Assembly: GCA_024280885.1 (NCBI GenBank) | Contig: JAJRPF010000012.1 | Coordinates: forward strand, 54,659-118,658 | DNA from: Planctomycetota bacterium | GTDB lineage: Bacteria > Planctomycetota > JAJSAM01 > JAJVHW01 | Direction of reading: 5' to 3' | Length of the DNA: 64,000 nucleotides | Part shown: positions 23,763-34,551 of the stretch, piece by piece | How the letters are laid out: each line of letters opens with the position of its first letter | How positions within the stretch are numbered: position 1 is the first letter of the stretch | Notes under the pieces: generated by a model | What the model was told of the DNA's origin: nothing | Databases searched by the model: none | Seen by the model: only the letters and a program-made list of their open reading frames with translations | Program-made: the position numbers and the translations under genes

Positions 23763-24956
23763 ATGATGGGACAGGGATTACGTCTCGTGGTATTGGTGTT
23801 GGCCGGGGTTGTCGTGACCGTCGCGGGCCGGGTCTCCCCGTCCAGAGCGATGGCCGCGGACAGAGCCGCAACACTGCGTGGGAGTGCGCTCGGTGCCGAC
23901 GGACCGGTAGCGGACGCGGAGGTGGCCGTCGGCATCCTCGGCTGGGCGCCCAAGGCAGGCGACTGGGTCGAGATCACCTCCACCGACGACGAAGGGAACT
24001 TCACCTTCGAGTCCCCACCACTCGGCCCCGTCGATGTCTGGGTGCGCCCGCCCGACGGCTCCTGGACGCACGGTGTGCGCATGTGGCACCCGACGCTAAA
24101 GCGAATCCAACTCGACGCGCGCGCACGCCCGACCATGGCGGGCCTCCACGCGGAGCGCGGAGCGGCCAAGCTCCGCGGCATCGTGAAGAGCAGGAAGGGC
24201 AAAGCCATCGCGGGTGCAGCCGTCGCCGTCCGCGGCGACGACGACACATACGTCATCACGAACGCGAACGGTGAGTTCGAGATCCAGAAGGCCGAAAACA
24301 GGGACGGTCTCATCGTGCGGGCGCGCGGGTTCAAGGACGCGATCTCCCAGGTCAAACTCGGCAAGAAGCGCATGGTCATCAAGCTCTCCCCCGCGAAGGA
24401 AACGACCGTGACGGTCACCAGCCCCGAGGGAGTTCCGCTCTCCGGCGCCTACGTCACGCTCGGCGATCCGAACCGCGTCCTTGAGACCACCGGGTTCTCT
24501 GCACTATTCCCTCCGCGCGCGCGCTTGCAGGGCGGCTTCACCGACGACGAGGGCGTGGCGCGGATCGCATGGGGCCACACCGATCCGAAGACCGTTGCCA
24601 CGGTCTATGCCGTGGGCTACGGCACAGCCCGGAAGGCCGTCTCTTCCGGCAAGAGCGTGACGCTTGCGATCGGTCTCGCTCACCCCGCCAAAGCGACGGT
24701 GAAGATCCGAAACCAGGACGTATCGATCTCCGGCGTGTACGTGGGGCTGCCCCACGCGAGCGATGGCGGCCCGGATGCCATCAGCGCGCTACCTGCGACC
24801 GAGCAGCGTGGCCCGATCATCGTCGGCATCTCCGGCTCCGATGGAACCTGCGTGATCCCGCACCTTCCCGAGGGTCTGGAAAGTCTTCGCATCGTCGGCG
24901 AGTACAAGCTCAGAGCCGAAGTGGACGTCGAGCGCGTCGAAGCCGACGGAGAGTGA
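23763..24956 (+). CDS. Exported carboxypeptidase-regulatory-like domain protein
   Basis: A 397-residue protein with a signal peptide (GLRLVVLVLAGVVVTVAGRV, cut near SRAMA). Three to four beta-sandwich modules of the carboxypeptidase regulatory-like type follow: LRGSALGADGPVADAEVAV with DEGNFTFE (about 38-90), KLRGIVKSRKGKAIAGAAVA with NANGEFEI (about 137-180), VTVTSPEGVPLSGAYVTLG, and a last module ending near TCVIPHLPEGLESLRI. Such domains are structural parts of surface and periplasmic proteins. Two adjacent ATGs (23763, 23766) are possible starts. It is seven bases upstream of the DUF1570-like gene and probably heads a four-gene operon. Confidence 0.8.
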   Translation: MMGQGLRLVVLVLAGVVVTVAGRVSPSRAMAADRAATLRGSALGADGPVADAEVAVGILGWAPKAGDWVEITSTDDEGNFTFESPPLGPVDVWVRPPDGSWTHGVRMWHPTLKRIQLDARARPTMAGLHAERGAAKLRGIVKSRKGKAIAGAAVAVRGDDDTYVITNANGEFEIQKAENRDGLIVRARGFKDAISQVKLGKKRMVIKLSPAKETTVTVTSPEGVPLSGAYVTLGDPNRVLETTGFSALFPPRARLQGGFTDDEGVARIAWGHTDPKTVATVYAVGYGTARKAVSSGKSVTLAIGLAHPAKATVKIRNQDVSISGVYVGLPHASDGGPDAISALPATEQRGPIIVGISGSDGTCVIPHLPEGLESLRIVGEYKLRAEVDVERVEADGE

Positions 24957-24963
24957 GATAGAG

Positions 24964-26331
24964 ATGAGACGGACTCGCGCATCCCTCGCCGCCCTCATCG
25001 CCCTGCTGGCCCTCGTGCCACTGTCGCGTCCCGCCGCAGCCGACGTTCTCGTGTTGAAGGACGGCGCGTCGGTCAACGGCAAGGGGATGCGCGAGGACGG
25101 CGGGTTCATCTGGGTGCGCACCCTCTCCGCGACCGTGAAACTGACGGCCGACGACGTCCAAGAGCGCACGGCGGGCGAGTCACCCTTCCAGGCCTACGAG
25201 CGGTTGCAGAAGACGATCCGTGCCAACGCGAAGGACGCAAAAGTTCACTGGGAACTGCACGAGTTGCTCCGTGAGCACGCGACCGGAAACAAGGCACGTG
25301 ACAAGGAGCGTGGGCAACTCCTGAGGGAAATCCTGCGACTCGCTCCCGACCACGCCGACGCGCGCGATGCCAACGGCGAAGTCGAATTCGCCGGAGAGTG
25401 GATCAAGAAGTCCGACCTCGACGTGCGCAAGGCCGAGGCGGAGCGCAACAAGCTGCGCGACGAATGGGTGAAGACGCTCGGCATCCCGGTCGAGGTGTAC
25501 CAGACCGAGCACTTCGTACTGGTCGATGGCAGCGACGACAGAGACCTCGCCGCCCGCGCAGAGTCGCTGGAGGAGGCCCACGACCTCATCGTCGGACTCA
25601 CCGGCCGCGAGGCGCTGTGGCGCGAACACTCTCCGACCATCACGATGCGCGACCACGCGTCGTACATCCCGATCCTCAACACGATGTCGCAGACATGGGG
25701 GATGAGCGAGGCGTGGATGAAGTTCGCCCGTCTCGAGACGGGCGGCGGGGTGTGGCGCGATCGCCCGGTCCCAACGCAGTTGCGTTTCCCGAATCGGGGC
25801 ATCGAGGGCATGTGGTACTCGACCGTCCACATGGTCGGCCACATCGCAATCTGGAAGCACTGGGGCGGCGGTCGCGCGCCGCCAACCTGGCTGGAAGAGG
25901 GCCTCGGCCAGTGGGTCGAAATGGCCGTGATGGGAGAGCACCTCGCGAGTTGCGTCGGCGGCAAGAAGAACACCGGCAAGCGCCAGACGTCCGATGTCGC
26001 GAAGAAGAAGAAGAAAGGCCAGAAGGGCTCCAAGAACAACATCGACGCACGCAAGGAGGTCTGCATCGAGGCCGTCCAATCGGGCGAGTTCCCACCACTT
26101 CGCAAGTTCCTGGGGATGCACATCGGGGACTACGGTGTCGCAGAAGAAGGGGCCGCCTACGGCCTCGTCACATTCGTGATCCAAAAGAGCGAGGAGGACT
26201 TCACGAAGCTCCTCGCTGCTCTGCGGCGGGTCGGGCGACGAGACGACGACGCGTGGAAATCCGTCTACGGCTTCGAGAACATCGAGGCGCTGGAGGAGGA
26301 GTGGAAGACTTGGGTCCTCAGCGACTGGTAG
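24964..26331 (+). CDS. DUF1570-like secreted protein with degenerate peptidase motif
   Basis: A 455-residue protein with a signal peptide (MRRTRASLAALIALLALVPL, cut near AAA). A beta-rich lead (ADVLVLKDGASVNGKG) and a TPR-like helical part (about 75-140) precede a gluzincin-like region: STVHMVGHIAIWKHWGGG then PTWLEEGLGQW at about residues 285-320. Related Planctomycetota proteins have HExxH followed by a WLxEG glutamate; here the helix reads HMVGH, so the catalytic Glu is Met and the protein may bind without cleaving. A lysine-rich loop (about 335-362) is an insertion. It lies between the two other exported proteins in the operon-like run. Confidence 0.75.
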   Translation: MRRTRASLAALIALLALVPLSRPAAADVLVLKDGASVNGKGMREDGGFIWVRTLSATVKLTADDVQERTAGESPFQAYERLQKTIRANAKDAKVHWELHELLREHATGNKARDKERGQLLREILRLAPDHADARDANGEVEFAGEWIKKSDLDVRKAEAERNKLRDEWVKTLGIPVEVYQTEHFVLVDGSDDRDLAARAESLEEAHDLIVGLTGREALWREHSPTITMRDHASYIPILNTMSQTWGMSEAWMKFARLETGGGVWRDRPVPTQLRFPNRGIEGMWYSTVHMVGHIAIWKHWGGGRAPPTWLEEGLGQWVEMAVMGEHLASCVGGKKNTGKRQTSDVAKKKKKGQKGSKNNIDARKEVCIEAVQSGEFPPLRKFLGMHIGDYGVAEEGAAYGLVTFVIQKSEEDFTKLLAALRRVGRRDDDAWKSVYGFENIEALEEEWKTWVLSDW

Positions 26332-26472
26332 CTCATGCGCAGGACGTCCGGCGGTCGTTCCGGTTCTCCTTCGCACGCCAGACGGCGCGCACGATCCACA
26401 CGTGCTCGGAGATCGCGCGCTTCGTGGACCGCAGCATACCGCGCGGGTAGCCCCGCGATTTTCCGCGACGCG

Positions 26473-26505
26473 CCCCCCCCCCCCATCCCGGCGCTCTGGT
26501 ATGAT
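26473..26505 (+). promoter_or_regulatory. Candidate promoter containing a 12-C tract
   Basis: A run of 12 C (26473-26484) is followed 15 bases later by TATGAT (26500-26505), a good -10 hexamer about 45 bases before the start at 26551. With a 17-base spacer the -35 element would fall inside the C run. The tract could vary in length and alter promoter strength. Confidence 0.4.
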
Positions 26506-26550
26506 CCGTGACGGTAGTCTCTCGGATCGCGGAAGTTGGGAGGGATCGTG

Positions 26551-27357
26551 ATGCGTGCAATGCGACTGGCACTCGGCGCCGTGATGCTTGCGATCGTGTG
26601 GGCCCCTTATGCCTTGGCGGAGGACTCGCACTGGCAGGCTCCGGCGAAGCGTGGGCGTGGTGCGACTCCCTTTGCCGGGGAGCGTGGGAAGGGCAGGAAC
26701 ACGCGCATGACGCCGACGACCTGGTTCGCCGGGAAAGTCACGCAGATGCGCTCGTCCACCGGAAACCGCAGCGAGCAGTCGAAGGAGCGAGCTCTCTGGC
26801 GCCACATGAAGCGCGGGCTGGCGCTGCGCGCCAACGATCAGCCCCGAGCAATCCTCGTCATGTGGCATCAATCCCACGAGCACGAGGAGTTCGGCAAGAG
26901 GCAAATCCGACAGTGCGAGGCGTACGATGACGAGGTCTTCGCCCGCTGGAGTCTACTCTTCCATCGCGTCGTCGTTGACGTTCCCGCAAGCGATCCCGAC
27001 CTACTGAAGCAACTCGGCGTGACAGACGGGCCTGGGCTCACCATCCTCGATCCGCAATTGCGCACAGTGGCGACACTCGACAGTTTCAAGAACGCCAAGC
27101 AGGCGGCACGCTTTCTCTCGAAGACCGTGAAGACAGAGTTCGGCGACTACTGGATCGAGGTCGAGGACGAGATGGACCGGCAGAAGACTGCCTACGCTGC
27201 CGCTGTCAAACTCGTCAAGGAAGACAAGTACCAGGAGGCCGCGAATACGCTCGCCACGATCTACAGCTCGGGCGTCCGGCTCGGCAAGGACTGGGACGGG
27301 GCCACCAAGCTGTACGCGAACGTTCTCGGGAAGCTCGACCGCCAGAAGAAGAAGTAG
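26551..27357 (+). CDS. Exported thioredoxin-fold protein without CxxC
   Basis: A 268-residue protein. The signal peptide is MRAMRLALGAVMLAIVWAPY, cut near ALA. A basic linker leads to a thioredoxin-like region (about 95-200): RAILVMWHQSHEHEEFGKRQ, then a strand FHRVVVDVPASD and the cis-Pro-type DGPGLTILDPQLRTVATL. No CxxC pair exists, so a redox role is unlikely. The last ~70 residues form a TPR-like helical pair (KLVKEDKYQEAANTLATIYS) and a lysine-rich end. Start ATG 26551 has a GGGAGGG ribosome site. It resembles the middle of the next gene's product, and both lie in the same direction. Confidence 0.7.
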   Translation: MRAMRLALGAVMLAIVWAPYALAEDSHWQAPAKRGRGATPFAGERGKGRNTRMTPTTWFAGKVTQMRSSTGNRSEQSKERALWRHMKRGLALRANDQPRAILVMWHQSHEHEEFGKRQIRQCEAYDDEVFARWSLLFHRVVVDVPASDPDLLKQLGVTDGPGLTILDPQLRTVATLDSFKNAKQAARFLSKTVKTEFGDYWIEVEDEMDRQKTAYAAAVKLVKEDKYQEAANTLATIYSSGVRLGKDWDGATKLYANVLGKLDRQKKK

Positions 27358-27498
27358 GCGCCGACAGGCAGGCGGCAGGCGCTCGCTCATGACGCGTGGG
27401 CCCCTCGCCGCGACGCGCAGACGCCGCTATGCTCCTCGCCAGGAGAGGGCGGCGCGCAACGGGCGGGGCTCTCACGCCGACCATTGAGGAGAGACTGC

Positions 27499-30318
27499 AT
27501 GCACCGTGTCGATAGGCGGATCCCGCGCTTCGCTCTGATCGCAGCGCTCGTCGCACTGCCGTGCAGCCTGCCGTCGACTTCGCTCGTTGCAGAGGAGGCG
27601 CCGGAACAGACGAAGTCGCCCGAGAAGACGGTCTCCGTCGCCGCGGTGAAGAAGCTCCACGCCAAGTTGATGAGCGTGCTCGAGGCGTACAACGTCGCGC
27701 GGAAGAAAGCCGCGGAGAATCCAAAGGCCGCCAAGATCCTCAGCAAGAGCGAGTCCGCCGTCTTCGGAGCGCGCAACCGCTTCCTCGAAGCTTTCTTAAA
27801 CAGCGACTGGGACGCATGGGACGCGGTCGCCGACCGGCAGGTATTCCAGACCGCACTGTGGAAGTCAGGGACACTCTTGCTCCACTCCACCCCGGAGCTC
27901 TCGCAGCGCGCGTTCGAGACCATTCTGGAGAAGTATCCCGGTTCGGGAGAGTTGCAGAGCCGCGCGCGCGAGTGGCTGCCCTACACCGTCCAGGCGCAGG
28001 ACGACATCGAAGGCGCGCTACGCAAGTCACGCGAGTTCTTCGATGAGGTCGAGGGCGCCACGCTTGCACGCATGAAGCTCTTCGCGGGCGACCTCATGAC
28101 GGCGCTCGGGCACACGGACCTCGCACGCGAGAGCTACCTCGAATGCCTCAAGATCGCCCGTCCCTTGAACGACGGCTTCGACAAGTCGGTGGCCCGCACG
28201 ATCGACGACGCCATGATTCGCGTCACGCTGATCGGATCGCCACCGCCTGAACTCGACTCCCCGGACTGGGTCGGGAAGGGCGGTACGTCGTTCTCAAGCC
28301 TCAAAGGGAAGGTCGTCCTCGCCAAGTTCGGAAACACGTGCATGTCGTGCCGCCGCGGATTCGCTTTGGCCGCCGACGTATACGATGCGCGCTCGGACCA
28401 GAACTTCGCCGCAGTCGGCGTGATGACGCCCGAGGACAAGGTCTTTCTCCCGGCCAGCCGATCCGACCTTCACCGCGGCGTCTGGCACTACGGCGTCGAT
28501 CGGAAGAAGTTCCCGAAGATGGTGAAGGAGCTGCGCAAGAGGCTCGATGCGAGGTACCCGATCGCGGTCGTCAAGCGCCAGCAGCTGCGCAGGTATGGGC
28601 TCCAGGGCGTCGAGCTGACAATGGTGATCGACGAAGAGGGCATCGTTCGATTTGTGGACGTCAGTGGGAAGGGAATGGGGCTCGCCAATCGGCTCCTTGA
28701 GCATCTTCTCGGCGTGCGCGAGATCACGAGTCGCGGCAAGCCGCTGCCGGTCCTGGTCATCGAGGACACGCCGCTTGAGTTCGGACCACTGCCGCTGGGA
28801 CCGCGGCCCAACGCAGATCTCGTCGCGAAGCGCGCGGAATTCGACTCGGCGAAGGACTCTCCGGACGCAGCGCTCGCATACGGTCGCGCACTTGAGCAGC
28901 GACGGCGCTTCCAGGACGCGGCAGATGCACTCGAGGCGGCCATCGCGAGCGCCCCTCGGCACGCCGAGCTCTTGTATCTCATGGCCAAGCAGAAGCTCGT
29001 GCTTGCCGAGTTGATCCTGCGCGACCCGAAGAAACTGGGACTCCGCGAGAGCCACATCGCGGACGCCGGAGCGTGGATTCGCAGGGCAGCGGCCGCGAAC
29101 GAAGGCGGGCTCAAGCCGAAGCTCCTGGAGGCGCGATGGGTCCTCGCGAACAGCGCGATCGATCCGGGACACGCACTCAAGATCCTCGAAGGACTCGCGA
29201 AGGAGCATCCGGACAACTTCGACGTGAACTACGCGTTGGGCGTGCACTGGACGCGACTGGCGAGTATCTTCGTCGATGAGAAGCCCAAATGGGTGAGCGC
29301 CGAGAAGTGGCTCGCCAGGGCGCACGCGCTGAACCCCGCGCACGCTGGCGTGATCTGCGACTGGACGTTCGCCCGCGAGAAACTGCGGACGACGGAGTCG
29401 GAGTTCCCCTCTCGGGAGCGTACCAATGAGTACCGCCGCGGAGTGTCTCTCGACCCGGACGTACGCTTCGCGTTCTACGAACACTCGCTGGCCGCCGAGC
29501 CGAGCGAGCAGCGACCGGTCGATCGAATGCTCCAGCTGAAGGAGTCGATGGCATCCGGGAAGTTGGCCATCGACGACATGCTGCAGAAGCACCCCGACCA
29601 CCCTGAACTGATTCGCGCGATGGCATCGACCATTCTCGAGGAGAAGCGCACGATGGCCGAGGCGATGGAACGCTTCGAGGTGGCGCGCAAGGCGCGGCCA
29701 ACGGACCCCCATCTCGCGATCGCGCACGGCAAGTACCTGATCTCCGGGGACGAGAAGGACCGAGAGAGCGGCGTCGCCGCGCTCGTCATGGCGGTGCGGC
29801 TCTGCCAGCGTGTCCTCGACCGCCGGATCTACGATCAGGTCGATTACATTTCCGTGCGCGATCCACACCTGACCGCCGAGCAGAGGAATCTCCTGTGGCG
29901 CGTGCTCCTCCAGGAATTCCCCGCAGAGATCAACGCACCGACCAACGCGGAGGTCTACTGCCGCGACGTCCTCGGATTTCAGGAGGGCAGCCTGATCTGG
30001 TGCATGCGCGCACTGAAGATCGACCCGGACGACCCGATGATCCACAACGACCTCGGCGTGCTCTACGAGGAAGAGGGGCGGTTCCACGACAAGGCTCGCG
30101 CCGAGGAGCAATACGTGGCCGCCATCATGGGAGCGAGGAAGAAGGGCATCGACCATCAGTCGAAGAGCCTCGGATATCTGAACGCGGTGGACAACCTAAG
30201 CAAGCTTCTTCTCAGTCAGGGCGACGACGGCAAGACGCGCCTTCTCAGATTCGCCGAGGAGCACCTTCAGGACGACGAGCGCTTCGACAGCATCGTCGAG
30301 CGCGCAAGGGACGAGTGA
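27499..30318 (+). CDS. Exported thioredoxin-like plus TPR protein
   Basis: A 939-residue protein. A signal peptide (RFALIAALVALPCSLPSTSL) is followed by a helical part to about residue 245. A TlpA-like thioredoxin module covers about 250-410: SLKGKVVLAKFGNTCMSCRR contains a CxxC pair (CMSC) in the expected place, and ELTMVIDEEGIVRFVDVSG is the later strand. From about 440 to the end are many TPR-like repeats (e.g. ALAYGRALEQRRRFQDAADA, MIHNDLGVLYEEEGRFHDKA). A GAGGAGA ribosome site precedes the ATG at 27499. The protein probably handles redox or copper/cysteine chemistry while binding partners through its TPRs. It ends the exported-protein run; only 84 bases separate it from the convergent kinase gene. 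Confidence 0.82.
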   Translation: MHRVDRRIPRFALIAALVALPCSLPSTSLVAEEAPEQTKSPEKTVSVAAVKKLHAKLMSVLEAYNVARKKAAENPKAAKILSKSESAVFGARNRFLEAFLNSDWDAWDAVADRQVFQTALWKSGTLLLHSTPELSQRAFETILEKYPGSGELQSRAREWLPYTVQAQDDIEGALRKSREFFDEVEGATLARMKLFAGDLMTALGHTDLARESYLECLKIARPLNDGFDKSVARTIDDAMIRVTLIGSPPPELDSPDWVGKGGTSFSSLKGKVVLAKFGNTCMSCRRGFALAADVYDARSDQNFAAVGVMTPEDKVFLPASRSDLHRGVWHYGVDRKKFPKMVKELRKRLDARYPIAVVKRQQLRRYGLQGVELTMVIDEEGIVRFVDVSGKGMGLANRLLEHLLGVREITSRGKPLPVLVIEDTPLEFGPLPLGPRPNADLVAKRAEFDSAKDSPDAALAYGRALEQRRRFQDAADALEAAIASAPRHAELLYLMAKQKLVLAELILRDPKKLGLRESHIADAGAWIRRAAAANEGGLKPKLLEARWVLANSAIDPGHALKILEGLAKEHPDNFDVNYALGVHWTRLASIFVDEKPKWVSAEKWLARAHALNPAHAGVICDWTFAREKLRTTESEFPSRERTNEYRRGVSLDPDVRFAFYEHSLAAEPSEQRPVDRMLQLKESMASGKLAIDDMLQKHPDHPELIRAMASTILEEKRTMAEAMERFEVARKARPTDPHLAIAHGKYLISGDEKDRESGVAALVMAVRLCQRVLDRRIYDQVDYISVRDPHLTAEQRNLLWRVLLQEFPAEINAPTNAEVYCRDVLGFQEGSLIWCMRALKIDPDDPMIHNDLGVLYEEEGRFHDKARAEEQYVAAIMGARKKGIDHQSKSLGYLNAVDNLSKLLLSQGDDGKTRLLRFAEEHLQDDERFDSIVERARDE

Positions 30319-30402
30319 TGACACCGTCGTCTGCCGCAGGGCCGCGAGCCGCCCCAATGGTGCTCGCACTGGCGCGCGGGACCCGGCCGCGGTGATCCCG
30401 CC

Positions 30403-33400
30403 CTACCTGTCGGCGTAGGTCGAACTGGCGCGCGCGTCGATCGGCCACAGCTCCAGCCCGTCGCCCACGAGTTGCACGCCGGAGATGTAGGTCCAGCGTC
30501 GCGGATGTCGTGTCGTGTCGAATTCGACGCGCACCGACGAGATAGGTTCCTCGACGCCACTGAGATCGAAGACTGACGGAGCGCGCGCCTCCGACCGTTC
30601 AGCGCGCCCCTCCCACACAATCGTCCACCGACCGTCCGCAGTCATGACGGAGACGCTCGACACCGATCCCTGCGCGCGCATCTCGAACACGCGCAGCTCC
30701 GCCGGATGCACGCCGGTCTCGAAGTCGAGTTCCAGCCACTCCTCGCCGGCGCTCTGGGCGAGCGGAACCCAGATGCCCACGGCCCTGAGATTGCCGACCT
30801 GGTACAGGATCTCGGGTGGGCCCACGAGCTGCCTGGCTGCGAAGCTCCGCCCGTTGGCAAGCACGTGCAGTCGACGGAGGTACGCCCGATCGAGCGCGTC
30901 CGCACGCTGCCCCATGAATGCCCGCAGGCACTCGCGAGACGGGTCGGAGACGAGCAGCTCACGGCGTTTCTCGCCTTCCAGCCGCAGCGTGTCGCGCACG
31001 TCGGACCAGAATGCTCGGAACCCCGCTTGCTCGGAGCTGGGCAAGTTGGCCACGTGGGCGCGGGACCGGACGAATGCAAGGTCGGGTGCGTCGAACCAGC
31101 TGCGCAGCGCGTTCGCGAGGGCCAGACCGTGATCGCGCGGGGACTCGTCCAGGCGTTCCGTCCAGATTCGCAGATCCTCCCGCATCCAATCCAACGCATC
31201 CGCGCGCAATCGACGACTCTCGCGCGGCGTCAGACCATCCGCATCCTCGCCCTGCCCGGTGCCGGCCAGCACCGCAGAGCGGACGGCCTCGTTGCGCACC
31301 AGAGACTCCTCGTCGGGGGATGGCGCCCCGATCTGGAGCGCGCGCGTCAGATAGGCCGCGGACGCGGCGAACCTCCCACGCAGTGCCGCCGCCTGTCCAC
31401 AGACGACCGCCTCGTCGAAGTCCCTGGGCGCATGAACGCCGCGGTCGAGCGCATCGACAGAGACTTCGCTTGCCAGAGCAACGATCTTGCGCGTCATCTC
31501 GTACTGCTCGTCGAGCTGGTCCCTCGCGGCACCCGGTGGAAGGAGCTCAGCCGCCTGTCGCAGCAACGCTTCGGCACGCCAGAACCCGCCCTCGTCGCGA
31601 CGCTGCAACGTCGCCGCCAGAAGCACGAGCGCTGGGACCCGCGCCGCGCCTGCCCGGGACTTCGTGATCGTCGTGCAGTATCGTTCAACATCGTCGAGGT
31701 CCTGAATCGCCGCTTGCCCACTCGCGATTCGCCCGCGCTGTAGCCGGGCCTCTACCTCGATGGCCGCCTCGGTCACGTTGCGATTTCGTTGCGCGAGGAC
31801 CCGATACCGGCGCACGGCGGAAACCGAATCATCCGGGCGACCGAGCAGCCCGAATACCTTCGAGAGGAGGAACTGATTGAGAGCATCGCCCGGTGAGACC
31901 TGCGCCAGATCGCGCCGGATCTCCAGTTCCTCTTCGCGATGTCCCAGCATTCCGAGGACGAGCGCAAGATTCGCGAGGTGCGTCGGCGACGAGGGACTCA
32001 GTTCCACGGCCTTGCGTGCGTGCACCTCGGCGCCCCCCCAATCTCCGAGCTGGACCAGAGCAACGGCTAGTTCGAGACGCGCCGGGAGATAGCGCGGATC
32101 GGCGGCGACCGACCGTTCCCACGCTCGGAGGCCTTGTCCGAAACGCCCGGTTTCGAAGAGGAAACGTGCGAGATCGCGGAGCGCGCGCGCGCTTCGCGGC
32201 TCGAGCCGGACGGCCTCCTCGAACTGCGCGCGCGCCGCGTCCTCGCGACCCATCTTGGCGAGAAGCCGACCGAGCCAGGAGCGCGCAATCGCCAACTCCG
32301 GCTTCTGCACGATCGCCTCTTCGAGATGCACCACACCCGTGTCGCGGTCGCCGATCAGACCGTCCGCATGTCCGAGAAGCGCGCGAGCGAGAGGGTTCTC
32401 GGGATCGATGCGAATGGCCTCGGCGCAGGCCGCACGTGCGTCGTAGTAGTCGCCAGCCGATACCAGTACCCACGCGTGATTCGCCCACGCCTCGGCAACG
32501 TCGGGCCGCAGTGCGACGGCGACGGCGCTGTGCTCGATCGCGTCCTCCGGACGCGCCGCACGACCGGACACGAGCCAGATCGCGTACTGCGAGTGCGCCC
32601 ACAAGTCGCCCGGGTGCCCGACGAGAATCGTGGCGGCCACGTCCGCGGCGCCATCGACGTCCCCAGCCTCGGCGAGCGAGGAAGCGAGAGTGCTGAGGCT
32701 CTCCAAAGGCAGCTGAGCGAGGTCGGGGGCCGCCGCGAGCTCCCGCAGGTCCTCGATGGACGTGGCGTCGCGCAGCCCCGTTCGCCAGGGGTCGTCGTCC
32801 GCCGAGCGCGCGATATCGCGGTAGACACCGTCCGAGAGGCCTGCCCGACGGCGCGCTGCGGCCCAGGCGTCCATGGCGGTCGCGAGACGGACCGAAAGCT
32901 GCGGCCCCGCATCGCGAATGCGCGAGATGACCTCCGCGCGTCCGAGAGCGTCCGGATCGACTCCGTACTCGCCGAAGGCTGCTGCGTACCGTTCTGCGGC
33001 GTCACGCGGATCGAGGGTCCACGCATCCATCCGTAGCGCATTGAGCCGGCGGATCAGGCGCATTCGCTGCTCGATGGAGTCCTCGGCGCGGCGCGCAGCA
33101 GCGCGACTCTCTTCGATCTTCGCGTGCAGCGCCGCGGCGGCGGCGCGCGTCTCATCGTCGGCTTCTCCGGCCACCGCGAGACGCATCGCGCGCCGCGCCG
33201 CCAACTCGGCCTCATCCCACGCCTGTGTTTCGTCATCAATTTGCGCCCGACCACTGACCTGCTCGGCTTCGTCCATCACGGCGCGCACATTGGCGCGCGT
33301 GGTCGCTCGGCGGCTCTCCCGTTCGCCGAGTTGCCAGACTCCCGACGCTCCGGCGACGAGAACCACGCCGACCACGGTGGCGGCGATGGAGGTCGTGAGA

Positions 33401-34551
33401 CGCCGTCCTCGCCGCGCTTCGGCCGCGCGGATCTGCGCTGCCGTGGCGGAGCGGCGGGCGAGCTGCGCGCGAGTCTCGATGGACGCGAAGTGCTTGGCGA
33501 GCTCGGCGAGGACGTCTCCGGCATCGCGCGGGCGTGACATCGGCGCGGGCGAGAGACACGCATCCGCGAGCGAGACGAGCGCTTCCTCGGCGCCGCACGC
33601 GTGGAGCCGCTCGCGCGCTCCGTCGAGTTGGGCGCGCGCAGCCTGGATGATCATCTCGCGATCTGTCCCGACGTAGGGCGGCTTTCCCGTCAGGATCTCG
33701 CAGAGAATTGCGCCGAGGGCAAACACGTCGCTGCGCTCGTTCATGTTCTCGACATCGCCACGCGCTTGCTCCGGGGGCATGTATCCCGGCGTCCCCATGA
33801 CCGAGCCGACCATCGAGCCACCGCTGTCGGATCCGCTGCGGACGGTGGCGATGACGGTCAGGGGCTGCATGGACTTCTTCGCTTCGCGCTCGTCCGCAAC
33901 GCCGCCCCGGGTCTTCACCTTGGCGAGCCCCCAGTCAACGACGAGCACCTGACCGAACGAGCCGACCATGATGTTGCTCGGCTTGAGATCGCGGTGGACG
34001 ACTCCGCGCGAGTGCGCGTACGCCATCGTCTCGCATACCGACTCGAATACGTGGAGCAGATGAAGCCGCCCCCCGATACGAGAGTCGCGGGCGTCGGGTT
34101 CGGACTTGCGCTCTTGCAGCAGCGCCGCCAACGTCTCCCCCTTGACGAGCTTCATGGTGAAGTACGGGCGACCCGCCTTGGTCAAGCCCATCTCGTACAC
34201 CGGCACGATGCCGGGGTGTTGAAGCTGGCCGCCGATCTGCGCCTCTTCGATGAACCGTTGCAGGACGTCCTCATTCTCCGCGAACTCGTCACGGAGTACC
34301 TTCATCGCCACGTCGCGGCCAAGGTCCACGTCGCGGCTGCGCATCACGACACCGACGCCGCCGCGCGCGATCTCGCCAAGAACGATGTAGCGCCCCTCGC
34401 TGTCATGCTGCGGCACGTCCGCCTGTGGCTGCGGATCGCCCTGCGGCTCAAGAACGATTCTGCTCTTCACGTCACCGATCTTGGCGAGCGCTTCGAACAC
34501 GCTTGCCGGGGACTCGGGAGTGCGATCGGCGGAAGGCTGTGCGCCGCTCAT
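30403..34551 (-). CDS. Membrane Ser/Thr protein kinase with TPR region and C-terminal sugar-binding-like domain
   Basis: A 1382-residue protein. The kinase domain (about 55-350) has a glycine loop ([11 protein letters not shown]), the ATP lysine (VAMKVL), the catalytic loop HRDLKPSN and a DWG in place of DFG, followed by a [12 protein letters not shown] activation segment. A membrane helix ([19 protein letters not shown]) near residues 395-415 puts the rest outside the cytoplasm. Long TPR arrays (about 640-950) follow. The last ~120 residues read as a galactose-binding/discoidin-like beta domain ([20 protein letters not shown] to [11 protein letters not shown]). Its ATG overlaps the stop of the upstream kinase gene (ATGA). 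This kinase-TPR design is common in Planctomycetota; the signal and substrate are unknown. Confidence 0.9.
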   Translation of the reverse strand: MSGAQPSADRTPESPASVFEALAKIGDVKSRIVLEPQGDPQPQADVPQHDSEGRYIVLGEIARGGVGVVMRSRDVDLGRDVAMKVLRDEFAENEDVLQRFIEEAQIGGQLQHPGIVPVYEMGLTKAGRPYFTMKLVKGETLAALLQERKSEPDARDSRIGGRLHLLHVFESVCETMAYAHSRGVVHRDLKPSNIMVGSFGQVLVVDWGLAKVKTRGGVADEREAKKSMQPLTVIATVRSGSDSGGSMVGSVMGTPGYMPPEQARGDVENMNERSDVFALGAILCEILTGKPPYVGTDREMIIQAARAQLDGARERLHACGAEEALVSLADACLSPAPMSRPRDAGDVLAELAKHFASIETRAQLARRSATAAQIRAAEARRGRRLTTSIAATVVGVVLVAGASGVWQLGERESRRATTRANVRAVMDEAEQVSGRAQIDDETQAWDEAELAARRAMRLAVAGEADDETRAAAAALHAKIEESRAAARRAEDSIEQRMRLIRRLNALRMDAWTLDPRDAAERYAAAFGEYGVDPDALGRAEVISRIRDAGPQLSVRLATAMDAWAAARRRAGLSDGVYRDIARSADDDPWRTGLRDATSIEDLRELAAAPDLAQLPLESLSTLASSLAEAGDVDGAADVAATILVGHPGDLWAHSQYAIWLVSGRAARPEDAIEHSAVAVALRPDVAEAWANHAWVLVSAGDYYDARAACAEAIRIDPENPLARALLGHADGLIGDRDTGVVHLEEAIVQKPELAIARSWLGRLLAKMGREDAARAQFEEAVRLEPRSARALRDLARFLFETGRFGQGLRAWERSVAADPRYLPARLELAVALVQLGDWGGAEVHARKAVELSPSSPTHLANLALVLGMLGHREEELEIRRDLAQVSPGDALNQFLLSKVFGLLGRPDDSVSAVRRYRVLAQRNRNVTEAAIEVEARLQRGRIASGQAAIQDLDDVERYCTTITKSRAGAARVPALVLLAATLQRRDEGGFWRAEALLRQAAELLPPGAARDQLDEQYEMTRKIVALASEVSVDALDRGVHAPRDFDEAVVCGQAAALRGRFAASAAYLTRALQIGAPSPDEESLVRNEAVRSAVLAGTGQGEDADGLTPRESRRLRADALDWMREDLRIWTERLDESPRDHGLALANALRSWFDAPDLAFVRSRAHVANLPSSEQAGFRAFWSDVRDTLRLEGEKRRELLVSDPSRECLRAFMGQRADALDRAYLRRLHVLANGRSFAARQLVGPPEILYQVGNLRAVGIWVPLAQSAGEEWLELDFETGVHPAELRVFEMRAQGSVSSVSVMTADGRWTIVWEGRAERSEARAPSVFDLSGVEEPISSVRVEFDTTRHPRRWTYISGVQLVGDGLELWPIDARASSTYADR

